DNA from: Mycobacterium sp. DL | GTDB taxonomy: Bacteria > Actinomycetota > Actinomycetes > Mycobacteriales > Mycobacteriaceae | Direction: 5' to 3' | Assembly (NCBI RefSeq): GCF_039729195.1 | Contig: NZ_CP155796.1 | Span: 3,162,001-3,226,000, forward strand | DNA: 64,000 nt | Shown: in pieces, positions 45,819 to 54,351 of the stretch | Position numbering within the stretch: position 1 is the stretch's first letter | Layout: each line of letters starts with the position of its first letter | The notes under the pieces: model-generated | The model's input: only the letters and a program-made list of their open reading frames with translations | Told to the model about the DNA's origin: nothing | Database searches by the model: none | Position numbers and translations under genes: made by a program

Positions 45819-46619
45819 GTGCTGAGCGCTCGTGTGCAGCGAACTCGACCCGGGGGCAGGATCACCCGGCGCATCGTCGCGGTGATCGGTTCCGCCCTGC
45901 TGGTCAGCGGGCTGTCGGTGGCCGGACCGCTACCGTCGGGGTGGGCCGGATCGGCCGTTCCCTCAGCGGTTGCCGGCGTGACACCCGTGTCAGGCCAAAC
46001 CGTCGGTGTCGCCCACCCGGTGACCGTGACGTTCACCGGCGCGATCAACAACCGGGCCGCGGCCGAAGGGTCGATCGCGGTCACTCCCGCCGGGGCACCG
46101 GAAACCGCATCCGGGTCGTTCGTGTGGCTCGACGACCACGTCGTCGAGTGGACCCCCGCCGAATTCTTCCCGGCGCACACACCGATCAATGTGTCCGTCG
46201 GAGGGTTCTCCACCAGCTTCCAGACCGGTTCGTCGGTGGTCGGCGTTGCCGACATCAGCGACTACTCGTTCACCGTGAGCATCGACGGCGTGACCGCGAG
46301 GCAGATGCCGGCCTCGATGGGCAAGGCCAAGTTCCCCACGCCGGTCGGACGGTTCACCGCGCTGAGCAAAGAGCGCAACGTCACCTTCGACTCGAGGACC
46401 ATCGGCATACCGCTCGACGACCCGGAGGGCTACCTGATCAAGGGTGAGTACGGGATCCGGGTGACGTGGGGTGGCGTGTACGTGCACTCCGCGCCGTGGT
46501 CGGTGGGTTCGCAGGGCTACGCGAACGTCAGCCACGGGTGCATCAACCTCAGCCCGGACAACGCCGCCTGGTACTTCGACAACGTTCGGGTCGGCGACCC
46601 GATCATCGTCCAGGCCTGA
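45819..46619 (+). CDS. ldtA: L,D-transpeptidase (LdtMt1-like)
   Basis: 266-residue exported enzyme that makes 3-3 crosslinks in peptidoglycan. The N-terminal signal segment (RRIVAVIGSALLVSGLSVAG) is followed by an Ig-like domain (VTPVSGQTVGVAHPVTVTFTGAINNRAAAEGSI) and the YkuD catalytic domain with YVHSAPWSVGSQGYANVSHGCINLSP, where His and Cys form the active site. The match to M. tuberculosis LdtMt1 (Rv0116c), recalled, runs through nearly the whole protein, including MPASMGKAKFPTPVGRF and RTIGIPLDD. GTG start. Confidence 0.92.
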   Translation: MLSARVQRTRPGGRITRRIVAVIGSALLVSGLSVAGPLPSGWAGSAVPSAVAGVTPVSGQTVGVAHPVTVTFTGAINNRAAAEGSIAVTPAGAPETASGSFVWLDDHVVEWTPAEFFPAHTPINVSVGGFSTSFQTGSSVVGVADISDYSFTVSIDGVTARQMPASMGKAKFPTPVGRFTALSKERNVTFDSRTIGIPLDDPEGYLIKGEYGIRVTWGGVYVHSAPWSVGSQGYANVSHGCINLSPDNAAWYFDNVRVGDPIIVQA

Positions 46620-46626
46620 GGCAAGC

Positions 46627-47055
46627 TCAGCAGTCGGCCTCGATCCTGAACTTCGCCGTCACCTCGTTCATCGGGTCGTCGACGAAGTTGCCGGCCGCCG
46701 AGCCGGTGATCGTGTATTTGCCGTCGACACCGGTCACCTCTGCCTCACCGATGTTGTCGGCCCAGTAGGTACCGGTGAAACCGCCGAACCCGCGGAAGTC
46801 CACTGACATCGGAGTGACCGACCCCCCTGTCTCCAGTACGGCGGTGAAGCCGTCGTCCTTCTCGGGGGTCTCGATGTACCAGGACCAGCCTGATTGATGG
46901 CAGCGGACGGCATGCGCCCCGCCGGTGTCGGTGCCGTCGATGCTCACCCTCGCGGTGGTGCCGCCGAGCGCCGGTTCCGGTGTCGAGCAACCGGCTGCGC
47001 CGAGGATTGCAGCGCTGCCGATCGTGACCGCTGCCACGAGGTGTCGGGTCTCCAT
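46627..47055 (-). CDS. LpqH (19-kDa antigen) family lipoprotein
   Basis: 142-residue exported lipoprotein. Signal peptide and lipobox (TIGSAAILGAAGCSTP) are clear. The mature part has two Cys (RCHQSG and EADC) that pair in this family, and the C-terminal GKYTITGSAAGNFVDDPMNEVTAKFRIEADC follows the LpqH end pattern. Surface antigens of this family are glycolipoproteins of uncertain function. The gene is convergent with the L,D-transpeptidase (7-nt gap). Not the true LpqH orthologue with any certainty. Confidence 0.85.
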   Translation of the reverse strand: METRHLVAAVTIGSAAILGAAGCSTPEPALGGTTARVSIDGTDTGGAHAVRCHQSGWSWYIETPEKDDGFTAVLETGGSVTPMSVDFRGFGGFTGTYWADNIGEAEVTGVDGKYTITGSAAGNFVDDPMNEVTAKFRIEADC

Positions 47056-47156
47056 GGCGCTCGACTCTATTCGCTGCGGCGCGGTTCTCCGGCCGAAATG
47101 CCCGGGTATGACGGATCGGATTTGTCTCCCGGGCCGGGTTCCGCCGACGTCCGCGG

Positions 47157-47942
47157 CTAACGCAAGGCTTGTGCGGTGGCGTCGTCAGCGGGCAGGAAGG
47201 CCTCGATGCTGAGTTCTGCGGCGGTGAGATCCAGCGCGGTGCCGAACGTCGTGACCATACTCACGAAGCGCAGCAGCCGTCCGTCCGTAGTCTCCAGTTC
47301 GAGCGGTACCGCCACTCCGCCCAGATCCGCCGCCCGCTCCAAACCTCCAGGGTACGAATCGATCTCGGTGAGCAATGCGCGTAGCTGTTCGGAATCGCCT
47401 GCCTCGACCTCGCGGCGCACCCGCTCGATCAGGTGCGCGCGCCACTGCGCGAGATTGGCGATCCGCGGCGCCAGGCCGTCGGGATGCAACGCGATGCGCA
47501 GCGCATTGGGCCGCTCGAGCAGATGCGGTGCGACACCCTCGAGCAACACCGCGGCCCCCGAGTTGGCCTCCAGGATCCACCAACCCCGGTCCACCGCGAC
47601 ACAGGGGTAGGGATCGAACGCGTCCAGGACCCGTCGGACCCCGAGTCGCACGGCAGCCATGTCCGCCGCGTCGAGTGACCGCTCGCCGTAGACCGGGGCC
47701 AGTCCTGCAGCCAGCAGCAGAGCATTCTGTTCGCGCCGGGGCACCTCGAGGACCGCGGCCAATCGCAGCACCATCGTCCTACTGGGGCGCGCCCGCCCGG
47801 TTTCGATGAAGCTGACGTGACGCGCGGAGACCTCCGCTGCGAGTGCGAGATCGAGCTGACTGAGCCGACGCCGCAGACGCCAGCGACGCAGCATCGTACC
47901 GACCGACCCGGATGCTCCGGGGGCAAGATCCGCAGCCGTCAT
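47157..47942 (-). CDS. XRE-type regulator with MmyB-like ligand domain
   Basis: 261-residue transcription factor. The helix-turn-helix is near residues 15-75 (LRRWRLRRRLSQLDLALAAEVSARHVSFIETGRARPSRTMVLRLAAVLEV). The rest is an MmyB-like PAS-type ligand domain (VAVDRGWWILEANSGAAVLLEGVAPHLLERPNALRIALHPDGLAPRIANLAQWRAHLIERVRREV). In Streptomyces such proteins bind fatty acids and control oxidoreductases. Target here is unknown; the divergent small membrane gene 110 nt away is the first candidate. Confidence 0.9.
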   Translation of the reverse strand: MTAADLAPGASGSVGTMLRRWRLRRRLSQLDLALAAEVSARHVSFIETGRARPSRTMVLRLAAVLEVPRREQNALLLAAGLAPVYGERSLDAADMAAVRLGVRRVLDAFDPYPCVAVDRGWWILEANSGAAVLLEGVAPHLLERPNALRIALHPDGLAPRIANLAQWRAHLIERVRREVEAGDSEQLRALLTEIDSYPGGLERAADLGGVAVPLELETTDGRLLRFVSMVTTFGTALDLTAAELSIEAFLPADDATAQALR

Positions 47943-48050
47943 GACGACGAGTGTGGTCGCCTGATGCGCGTCTGACCACTACCTCCGAGGTAATTGTGCC
48001 GCCTACCTCCAGCAGGCACGGTGAAGGGAAGACACAGGAGAGGCAGGGCC

Positions 48051-48404
48051 ATGACATCACCCATCGAATCGCTGCCGAACATCCCGCGATGGTTGCGCTT
48101 CGTGCTGATCTGCGACCGGGCCGGTTCGTCGTGGTACATCGGTGCAGGCTTCTTCTTCGCCCCGGTGCTGGCGATACTGTCGCCGTGGCCGGTGCTCACC
48201 ACCGTGCTCTGGGTGGTCATCGGGCTGAGCGGCCTCTGGCTGGGCCTGCTCGGCGTCGCCATGGCCACCGGTCTGGCGATGGTGCTGCGGTCGAATGCCG
48301 AGATCCCCGAGGACTACTGGCGTTCCATCCTCGACTACCCGAGCGCCGTCAGTGCTTCACCGGGCAGGCCGACTGTCCGGAGTAGTCGACCTGCCAGTGT
48401 TTGA
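48051..48404 (+). CDS. Small two-TM membrane protein
   Basis: 117 residues with two or three hydrophobic helices (SSWYIGAGFFFAPVLAIL, VLTTVLWVVIGLSGLWLGLLGVAMATGLAMVL). ATG has a GGAG ribosome site and the N-terminus MTSPIESLPNIPRWLRFVLICDR suggests an amphipathic lead. Family not recognised. Its last 56 nt overlap the 3' end of the convergent CYP125 gene, so either the tail is real antisense overlap or an earlier stop was lost. Possibly controlled by the neighbouring MmyB-type regulator. Confidence 0.7.
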   Translation: MTSPIESLPNIPRWLRFVLICDRAGSSWYIGAGFFFAPVLAILSPWPVLTTVLWVVIGLSGLWLGLLGVAMATGLAMVLRSNAEIPEDYWRSILDYPSAVSASPGRPTVRSSRPASV

Positions 48405-49608
48405 TGCCGTTCAGCCAGCCCGACCTGAGCCGTTCGGGCGTGCCCACGGATGTCAGATCGGGCATGTGGTCCGCGATCGCGTTGAACATCAGCTCGATCG
48501 TCATCCTGGCCAGGTTCGCCCCGACGCAGTAGTGGGCACCGGTCCCGCCGAAGCCGACGTGCGGGTTGGGGTCACGCAGGATGTTGAACGAGAACGGATC
48601 GTCGAAGACCTCCTCATCGAAGTTCGCCGACCGGTAGGACATGACGACGCGCTGTCCCTTCTTGATGGGAACCCCTGACAGCTCGTAGTCCTGCAGCGCG
48701 GTGCGCTGGAACGATGTGACGGGCGTGGCCCACCGCACGATCTCGTCCACCGCGCTGAACGGACGTTCGCGTTTGTACAGCTCCCACTGGTCGGGGTGGT
48801 CGGCGAACGCGATCATGCCGTGGGTGATCGAGTTGCGGGTCGTCTCGTTGCCGGCCACTGCCAGCAGCACCATGAAGAAGCCGAATTCGTCGTCGGAGAG
48901 CTTGTGGCCGTCGACGTCGGCCTCGATCAGCTTGGTGACGATGTCCTCGCCGGGCTCCTCGGCCCGGATCGCGGCCAGTTGCATCGCGTACATGATCAGT
49001 TCGGTGGCGGCGTTGCGTCCGTCGTGGTGCGCGAACTCCGGATCGTCGTCGGCGACCATCTCGTTGGACCAGTCGAAGATCTTCTTGCGATCTTCCAGCG
49101 GGATGCCGATCAGCCCGGCGATCGCCTGCAGCGGCAGTTCGCAGGAGACCTGTTCGACGAAGTCGCCCGCGCCCGAGGCTGCGGCGTTCTTGGCGATGTT
49201 CTGGGCCCGCTCGCCGAGGTCGGCGCGCAGGCGTTCGACAGCCCGCGGTGTGAAGCCCCGCGAGATGATCTTGCGCAGGTGGGTGTGGTGCGGCGCGTCC
49301 ATGTTGAGCAGGACGAACTTGCCCGTCTCGATCTGCTCGCCGGTGGAGCCTGCCGGATAGCGGGGGAGTGCGGTCTTCTCGAGGCTGGAGAACACGTCGC
49401 TGCGTTTGGAGATCTCTTTGACGTCCTTGTGTTTGGTGACCACCCAGTAGCCACCGTCACCGAACGGCCCGGAACCGCCTTCGGTCTGCTCGTTCCACCA
49501 GATCGGCGCGGTTCGACGCAACTCCGCCAGCTCCTCCACCGGTAACCGCTCGCAGTTGAGGTCAGGATCGGTGAAGTCGAATCCGGGCGGGAGGGTGGGA
49601 GTCGGCAT
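48349..49608 (-). CDS. cyp125: Cytochrome P450, CYP125 family (steroid C26/C27 oxidase)
   Basis: 419-residue haem monooxygenase. Nearly every diagnostic stretch follows M. tuberculosis CYP125A1 as recalled: LPPGFDFTDPDL at the N-terminus, KDVKEISKRSDVFSS, MDAPHHTHLRKIISRGFTPRAVERL, AVAGNETTRNSITHGM (I-helix), DEIVRWATPVTSFQRTAL (ExxR) and GFGGTGAHYCVGANLARM (haem loop), ending LNGIKHWQVDYSGQSACPV. CYP125 oxidises the terminal methyl of cholesterol side chains. It is not in a recognisable cholesterol cluster here and no KstR box lies upstream, so it may be one of the extra CYP125 paralogues of environmental mycobacteria. Confidence 0.93.
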   Translation of the reverse strand: MPTPTLPPGFDFTDPDLNCERLPVEELAELRRTAPIWWNEQTEGGSGPFGDGGYWVVTKHKDVKEISKRSDVFSSLEKTALPRYPAGSTGEQIETGKFVLLNMDAPHHTHLRKIISRGFTPRAVERLRADLGERAQNIAKNAAASGAGDFVEQVSCELPLQAIAGLIGIPLEDRKKIFDWSNEMVADDDPEFAHHDGRNAATELIMYAMQLAAIRAEEPGEDIVTKLIEADVDGHKLSDDEFGFFMVLLAVAGNETTRNSITHGMIAFADHPDQWELYKRERPFSAVDEIVRWATPVTSFQRTALQDYELSGVPIKKGQRVVMSYRSANFDEEVFDDPFSFNILRDPNPHVGFGGTGAHYCVGANLARMTIELMFNAIADHMPDLTSVGTPERLRSGWLNGIKHWQVDYSGQSACPVKH

Positions 49609-49792
49609 ACGTTGGCTCCTAAACCGTCAAGTGGCCGTACCGCATTGCAACACGAAGTCGGGCCCCGGCGAGACAACTTGGGAGAAGTGTCCACCAGGTT
49701 TCACCACTGGACTCAGCCGGCGAGCGGTGTAACGATTTCAGTGCCGCAGCAGATGCATCCAGTACCAACCGCCACACCCGGAGGGGGCATCG

Positions 49793-50290
49793 GTGAAGTT
49801 CGGATTAGACACGAAGAGCATTTCCCTGGTCGGCGCTGCCGCGTTCGCCTCGCTGATGGTCGCGGCCGCGCCCGCGGCGGCTGAACCGGTGCCGCCGCCC
49901 GCGCCGGTGCCGGCACCCGTCGCCGCGCCGGCACCCGTCGCCGCGCCGGCGGCACCGCTGGGGGCCGAGATCGCGCCCCAGGCCGTCACGACCGGCCCAG
50001 CCGAAGCCGCGGCCGAGGGCGTTCCCCATCTGCCGAGCCTGGACAACCTGCCCCCCGGCACCAGCGACGCCCCGGTGGCGCCGAGCCAGCCGCGACTGAC
50101 ATATCTGCGGGATCTGTGGCACGCCATGCAGACGCAGGAGGTCAGCGGCGGCGACGCGCTGCTGCTGCTGACGCAGCGGCCGATGGTCGCCGACGCCGCG
50201 CCACCGCCGGGACTACCGGTGGGGCCACAGGCACCGTTGCCGCCCGCGCCGTTGCCGCCCGGCACCGAACCCGCGCCCGTCACTCCTTAG
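49793..50290 (+). CDS. Secreted proline/alanine-rich protein
   Basis: 165 residues. Signal peptide MKFGLDTKSISLVGAAAFASLMVAAAPAAAEP is followed by a Pro/Ala/Val stretch containing a perfect 18-nt tandem duplication, and then a short ordered-looking segment PRLTYLRDLWHAMQTQEVSGGDALLLLTQRPMV before a Pro-rich tail. GTG start with a GGAGG ribosome site. No recognised domain; probably an exported or wall-associated protein. Its stop shares bases with the stop of the convergent molybdopterin oxidoreductase gene. Confidence 0.8.
   Translation: MKFGLDTKSISLVGAAAFASLMVAAAPAAAEPVPPPAPVPAPVAAPAPVAAPAAPLGAEIAPQAVTTGPAEAAAEGVPHLPSLDNLPPGTSDAPVAPSQPRLTYLRDLWHAMQTQEVSGGDALLLLTQRPMVADAAPPPGLPVGPQAPLPPAPLPPGTEPAPVTP
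49913..49948 (+). repeat. 18-nt tandem duplication
   Basis: Two exact copies of GCACCCGTCGCCGCGCCG in tandem inside the secreted Pro/Ala protein, each encoding an APVAAP-type hexapeptide in frame. A likely replication-slippage repeat that could vary in length between strains. Confidence 0.9.
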
Positions 50291-52530
50291 TCGGCAGCCG
50301 CCGACGCCACTGCGGGTTGGATTCGTGCCGGAACATGTTTGTGCCAGGGCGTTCCGGCGTAGGCGTCCCGCCAGCCGCTCGAGGTGAGTGAATTCGGCGC
50401 CACCCCGGGAACCTGCCCACTGCCGTCACCATCGACAAAATCGAGACCATAGCCATTGGGCAGTGACACATGGCCGGGCAGCATCGACTCGCTGATCTCG
50501 ACGGTCGCCTCTGCCGCACCCGCCGCTGTCGTGATCCGCGCCCGGCCACCGTCGGTGAGCCCGAGTGCGTCCGCGTCCTGAGCACTCACCCGGAGCGCTC
50601 CGTCCGCGTCCCGCTTACGCCAGGAGGGGTCGCGGATGATGTCGTTGGCGGTGTACGCGCGACGCTCGCCGGCCGACAGCACGATCGGGAACTCCGGTGA
50701 GGTCAGTTCCCTGGGCGGGGCGGCCAATCCCTTCATGTCGGCGAGCATCTCGGGTATCTCCAGGGCGATCTTGTGATCCGGATGCGAGATCAGCGCAAAA
50801 TCGTCGCCGTACTCGTGGACGGTGAACGTGACGCCCGAACGGCTCTGCAGAATTGCGTCGAACAGCGCGTTGCCGTCGGCGTGCCCGGCACGGCGGACCG
50901 CCTCCGGGTAGGTCATCGCCGCCTTCTGCGCCAGCCCCCACAACGCGGCCGCCCCGGAAAGCCCCACGGGCAGTGTCGGACCCAACGTCTCGTACAACAC
51001 AAACGGCAGCACCTTGCCCAACCCAGGGTTGGCGCCGACCGCCACGAGGAAGGCTTCGGTGAAATCTGCGCGGCCCCGCACGGCAGCGTCGCGCAGAGGA
51101 ACCAGCTCGGCCTCGTCGACGACCTCGAGGGCACGCACCAGACGCGCCCAGATCTCGGGCTCGGGCAGTGTGCCGGGTAGGGGTTCCAACAGCGGGTGCC
51201 GAAGATGGAATGTGTTGTGGGGGAATTCGAGGTTGAAGAAGGTCGCTTCGACCTTCTCGAACTGGGTGGCGGCGGGGAGCACATAGTGCGCCAACCGGGC
51301 CGTCTCGGTCATCGCGACGTCGATGACCACGAGCAGTTCGAGCGCGGTGAACGCTTCCGACACCGCGTGCGAGTCCGCGACAGAGTGCGCCGGGTTGCTG
51401 CTCTCCACGATCATCGCGCGAAACCGGTCTGGGTGGTCGGTCAGGATCTCCTCGGGCACCACGTTGCTGGGCATCAACCCACCGATGATCGGCGCACCCG
51501 TCACCGGCGTCCGGCCGACCCCGCCGGGACGGAACAGCGGGGCGAACGACGAATGCAGGTGCTGGCCACCACGTTTGGCGAAGTTTCCGGTCAGAATCCA
51601 CAGCATCTTGTTCAAGTACGAACACAACGTGCTGTTGGGTGACTGCTGCACACCGAGGTCCTCGAACACCGCCACGCTGCCCGCCGTCCCGATACGCCGG
51701 GCGGCGGCCCGCAGCAGATCCTCCTCGACCCCACAACGCCGTGCGTACTCACCGACCGGCACCTCGTCGAGGACCTCACGCACCGCCGCGACACCGGTGA
51801 CATGCTCGGCGAGGAACTCCTCATCACAGAGTTCTTCCTGGACCAGCACGGCGGCAAGGGCGGCCAGACACCACGCGTCGGCGCCCGGTCGGACCCGCAG
51901 GTGGAAGTCGGCCATCTTGGCGGTGTCGGTGACCACCGGATCGATGACCACCATCGACCGGTCCGGATCGTTGGCGATCTCGTGGAGGACCACCCGGGCC
52001 CGGGGAAAGCTCTGAGACATCCACGGGTTCTTGCCGATGAACACCGAGACCTCGGCGTGCTCGAACTCGCCGCGGGTGTGATTTCCGTAGAGGTGGGCGT
52101 CGACCCAGTGCTCGCCGGTCTTCTCCTGAGCGAGCGCATTGGAGCGGTGGTGGGAACCGAGGGCCTTGAGGAATGCGCCACTGTAAGCGCCACCGAGATG
52201 ATTGCCCTGGCCGCCACCGCCGTAGTAGAGGATCTTGTCGCCGCCGTGAGTGTCGGCGACCGCCTGGAATCCAGCAGCGATCTCGGAAATCGCAGTGTCC
52301 CAGTCGACTTCCTCGTAGGTTCCGTCCGGCGTTCGCCTCATGGGAGACGTCAGGCGGCTTCGATTGTTCTGGTAGTGGTCCAGGCGCAACGCCTTGTTGC
52401 AGGTGTACCCCTGCGACGCGGGGTGGTCCTTGTCGCCGCGGATGCGGGCCAGGGTGCGGTCGGCTACCTGCACCACGATGCCGCAATTGCATTCGCACAA
52501 GATGCACGCCGTGGGCTGCCAGTCGGTCAT
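50287..52530 (-). CDS. Molybdopterin oxidoreductase (formate dehydrogenase/assimilatory type)
   Basis: 747-residue DMSO-reductase superfamily enzyme, cytoplasmic (no Tat signal). N-terminal [4Fe-4S] ligands are in TACILCECNCGI with a further Cys in YTCNKALRLDH. Mo-bis-MGD binding is indicated by KILYYGGGGQGNHLGG, VFIGKNPWMSQSFPRAR and the C-terminal GRARITTAAG...HVSLPNGYG region. Substrate is unclear (formate, nitrate or another small oxoacid); relatives annotated as formate dehydrogenase alpha-subunits are common. It follows the TetR gene by 4 nt. Confidence 0.87.
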   Translation of the reverse strand: MTDWQPTACILCECNCGIVVQVADRTLARIRGDKDHPASQGYTCNKALRLDHYQNNRSRLTSPMRRTPDGTYEEVDWDTAISEIAAGFQAVADTHGGDKILYYGGGGQGNHLGGAYSGAFLKALGSHHRSNALAQEKTGEHWVDAHLYGNHTRGEFEHAEVSVFIGKNPWMSQSFPRARVVLHEIANDPDRSMVVIDPVVTDTAKMADFHLRVRPGADAWCLAALAAVLVQEELCDEEFLAEHVTGVAAVREVLDEVPVGEYARRCGVEEDLLRAAARRIGTAGSVAVFEDLGVQQSPNSTLCSYLNKMLWILTGNFAKRGGQHLHSSFAPLFRPGGVGRTPVTGAPIIGGLMPSNVVPEEILTDHPDRFRAMIVESSNPAHSVADSHAVSEAFTALELLVVIDVAMTETARLAHYVLPAATQFEKVEATFFNLEFPHNTFHLRHPLLEPLPGTLPEPEIWARLVRALEVVDEAELVPLRDAAVRGRADFTEAFLVAVGANPGLGKVLPFVLYETLGPTLPVGLSGAAALWGLAQKAAMTYPEAVRRAGHADGNALFDAILQSRSGVTFTVHEYGDDFALISHPDHKIALEIPEMLADMKGLAAPPRELTSPEFPIVLSAGERRAYTANDIIRDPSWRKRDADGALRVSAQDADALGLTDGGRARITTAAGAAEATVEISESMLPGHVSLPNGYGLDFVDGDGSGQVPGVAPNSLTSSGWRDAYAGTPWHKHVPARIQPAVASAAAD

Positions 52531-52534
52531 CGCG

Positions 52535-53125
52535 TCATTCGCTTTCTTCCCGGGGTCGGATCTCGGCACCGAGCAACGACCGGAGCTGGACATGGACTGT
52601 GTCGAGTGGTTCGAGGTCGCGTGACGCCCGCGCGATGACGATCGCGCCCTCGAAGGACGAGAGGATCAGCATCGCCAGAGCGCCGGTGCGGTGCACGGGG
52701 ACGCCGTCGGCGATCAACCGCTGCTCGATCACGCTGCGCCATCGGGCGAAGGCCGCGGCAGCCCGCTCGATCACGGGTTGCGCCTGGTCGGGCTTGGCCG
52801 GATCGCCCGCTTCGACAGCGACTGCGACGACCGGGCATCCTGCCCGAAAGTCGCTGCGCTGCAGCTGTTTGCGGTAGTCGTCGAAGAGAGCGTCGAGCGC
52901 CTCGAGTGTCGAGGTGGCGACGCCGAGCCTGGCTGCCATGAACTCGCCCGCATAATCGACCGCTTCACAGAGCAGCTGCGTTCGGCCGCCGGGAAAGTAG
53001 TGGTAAGCCGACCCCCTGGGCGCGCCGCTGTGCTCGAGGACGTCGGCGATGGCGGTCGGGTGCGCACCCCGTTCCCGGATCAGCAGCGCCGCGGAGATCA
53101 CCATGCGTTCACGAGGACTTGTCAC
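52535..53125 (-). CDS. TetR/AcrR regulator upstream of molybdopterin oxidoreductase
   Basis: 196-residue repressor with helix-turn-helix RMVISAALLIRERGAHPTAIADVLEHSGAPRGSAYHYFPGGRTQLL near residues 6-50, typical of the YxaF/LmrA-like TetR branch. The C-terminal half is helical and hydrophobic (LAMLILSSFEGAIVIARASRDLEPL). GTG start. It precedes the oxidoreductase by 4 nt, so autoregulation with that enzyme is likely; a strong palindrome lies 26 nt upstream of its start. Confidence 0.9.
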   Translation of the reverse strand: MTSPRERMVISAALLIRERGAHPTAIADVLEHSGAPRGSAYHYFPGGRTQLLCEAVDYAGEFMAARLGVATSTLEALDALFDDYRKQLQRSDFRAGCPVVAVAVEAGDPAKPDQAQPVIERAAAAFARWRSVIEQRLIADGVPVHRTGALAMLILSSFEGAIVIARASRDLEPLDTVHVQLRSLLGAEIRPREESE

Positions 53126-53150
53126 CGGTGCCGGACCGCCTTCCCTGGTT

Positions 53151-53172
53151 TTATGTATGTGACTCTACATAA
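53151..53172. promoter_or_regulatory. TetR operator palindrome
   Basis: Perfect 7-bp arms TTATGTA and TACATAA with an 8-nt spacer, in an AT-rich island 26 nt upstream of the TetR GTG start and 209 nt upstream of the divergent MBL gene. Position and symmetry make it the likely repressor site. Confidence 0.65.
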
Positions 53173-53380
53173 TTATCGCGCTCAGGCGATGGGATCAGCG
53201 GCTGCTGACCGTTGCGGCGCGTTGGGCCGCACTCCGATGGCCAGAACGGCTGGACGCCCGCCGATTCATCCTGGTCACAGAAGACCACCGGGGATGAATC
53301 CCGTGGCCGGCGCGAGTTCCACGGCAAAGACGGGTGATGCCCACCTTGTCTTCCGGTAACGCGTTCAGAAGGAGAAGAAC

Positions 53381-54295
53381 ATGAGCTTGGACAGCATTCC
53401 GCTGCTCGGTCGGGCAGGGCTCGACGAGTTGGTTCCGTCGCGCTACGCGCTGAAGGTCGGCGACATCGACGTGATGGTGATCAGCGACGGGGTACTTCCG
53501 ATCACCGCCGTCACGATGGCCACCAACGTGGCCCCGGCCGACTTGTCGGCCTGGCTCAAGGACATGTACCTGCCGCCGGAGGTGCTCGACTGGCCGCTGA
53601 ACGTGGCCGTGGTGCACAGCGGCGACAAGACGATCCTCATCGACTCCGGGCTCGGCACGGAGTTCCCCGGCTTCCCGCGCGCCGGCCAACTGGCCATGCG
53701 GCTGGACGCCGCCGGCATCGCCCCGTCGTCGGTGACCGACGTCGTGCTCACCCACCTGCACATGGACCACATCGGCGGACTGCTCGTCGACGGGCTGCGC
53801 GGCCGGCTGCGGCCCGACGTCCGCGTGCATGTGGCGACGGCCGAGGCCGAGTTCTGGGAGGCACCCGATTTCTCGCGCACCGTCATGCCTGCGCCGATTC
53901 CGGACGTGCTTCGGGCGACCGCCACGCAGTTCCTGGAGGTGTATCGCAACCAGTTACAGACCTTCGAGAAGGAGTACGAGGTGGCACCCGGGGTGGTGAT
54001 CCGACGCACCGGCGGTCACACCCCCGGGCACAGCATCGTTCGCCTCGAATCACGAGGCGAGGCCTTGACATTCGCCGGTGACGCGGTGTTCCAGCCTGGG
54101 TTCGACAACCCCGAGTGGCAGAACGGCTTCGAACACGACCCCGAGGAGTCCGCCCGAGTGCGGGTCAACCTGTTGACGGAGCTGGCAGCGAGCGGCGAGC
54201 AACTGGTGGCCACTCATCTGCCATTCCCGTCGGTGTGCCGAGTGGCGTTCGCGGGCAATGCTTTCCGCTTCGTCGCGACCGTCTGGGACTACTGA
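53381..54295 (+). CDS. MBL-fold metallo-hydrolase
   Basis: 304-residue metallo-beta-lactamase-fold hydrolase. The dinuclear metal motif HxHxDH is in LTHLHMDHIGGLL near residue 125-130; the second His is in TGGHTPGHSIVRL and the bridging Asp in FAGDAVFQPG near 225-232. The layout is of the lactonase/PQQB-like MBL group without signal peptide. Substrate unknown. It stands alone between two terminator/operator features, with a GAAGGAGAAG ribosome site before the ATG. Confidence 0.9.
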   Translation: MSLDSIPLLGRAGLDELVPSRYALKVGDIDVMVISDGVLPITAVTMATNVAPADLSAWLKDMYLPPEVLDWPLNVAVVHSGDKTILIDSGLGTEFPGFPRAGQLAMRLDAAGIAPSSVTDVVLTHLHMDHIGGLLVDGLRGRLRPDVRVHVATAEAEFWEAPDFSRTVMPAPIPDVLRATATQFLEVYRNQLQTFEKEYEVAPGVVIRRTGGHTPGHSIVRLESRGEALTFAGDAVFQPGFDNPEWQNGFEHDPEESARVRVNLLTELAASGEQLVATHLPFPSVCRVAFAGNAFRFVATVWDY

Positions 54296-54309
54296 CACCT
54301 CCGTGGCTT

Positions 54310-54348
54310 CGGTGTAGTTGGTCGTGCTCGGCATGACCAACTACACCG
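54310..54348. terminator. Bidirectional hairpin terminator
   Basis: Perfect 14-bp stem CGGTGTAGTTGGTC / GACCAACTACACCG, extendable by four more pairs into an 18-bp hairpin with a 3-nt loop. It lies between the convergent MBL and nitronate-monooxygenase-like genes. Confidence 0.88.
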
Positions 54349-54351
54349 ACG

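Noticed and set aside
47085..47109. GGGTAT with an upstream GTTC, resembling a SigF promoter
   Set aside because: The -35 is poor (GTTC, not GTTT) and no plus-strand gene begins downstream.
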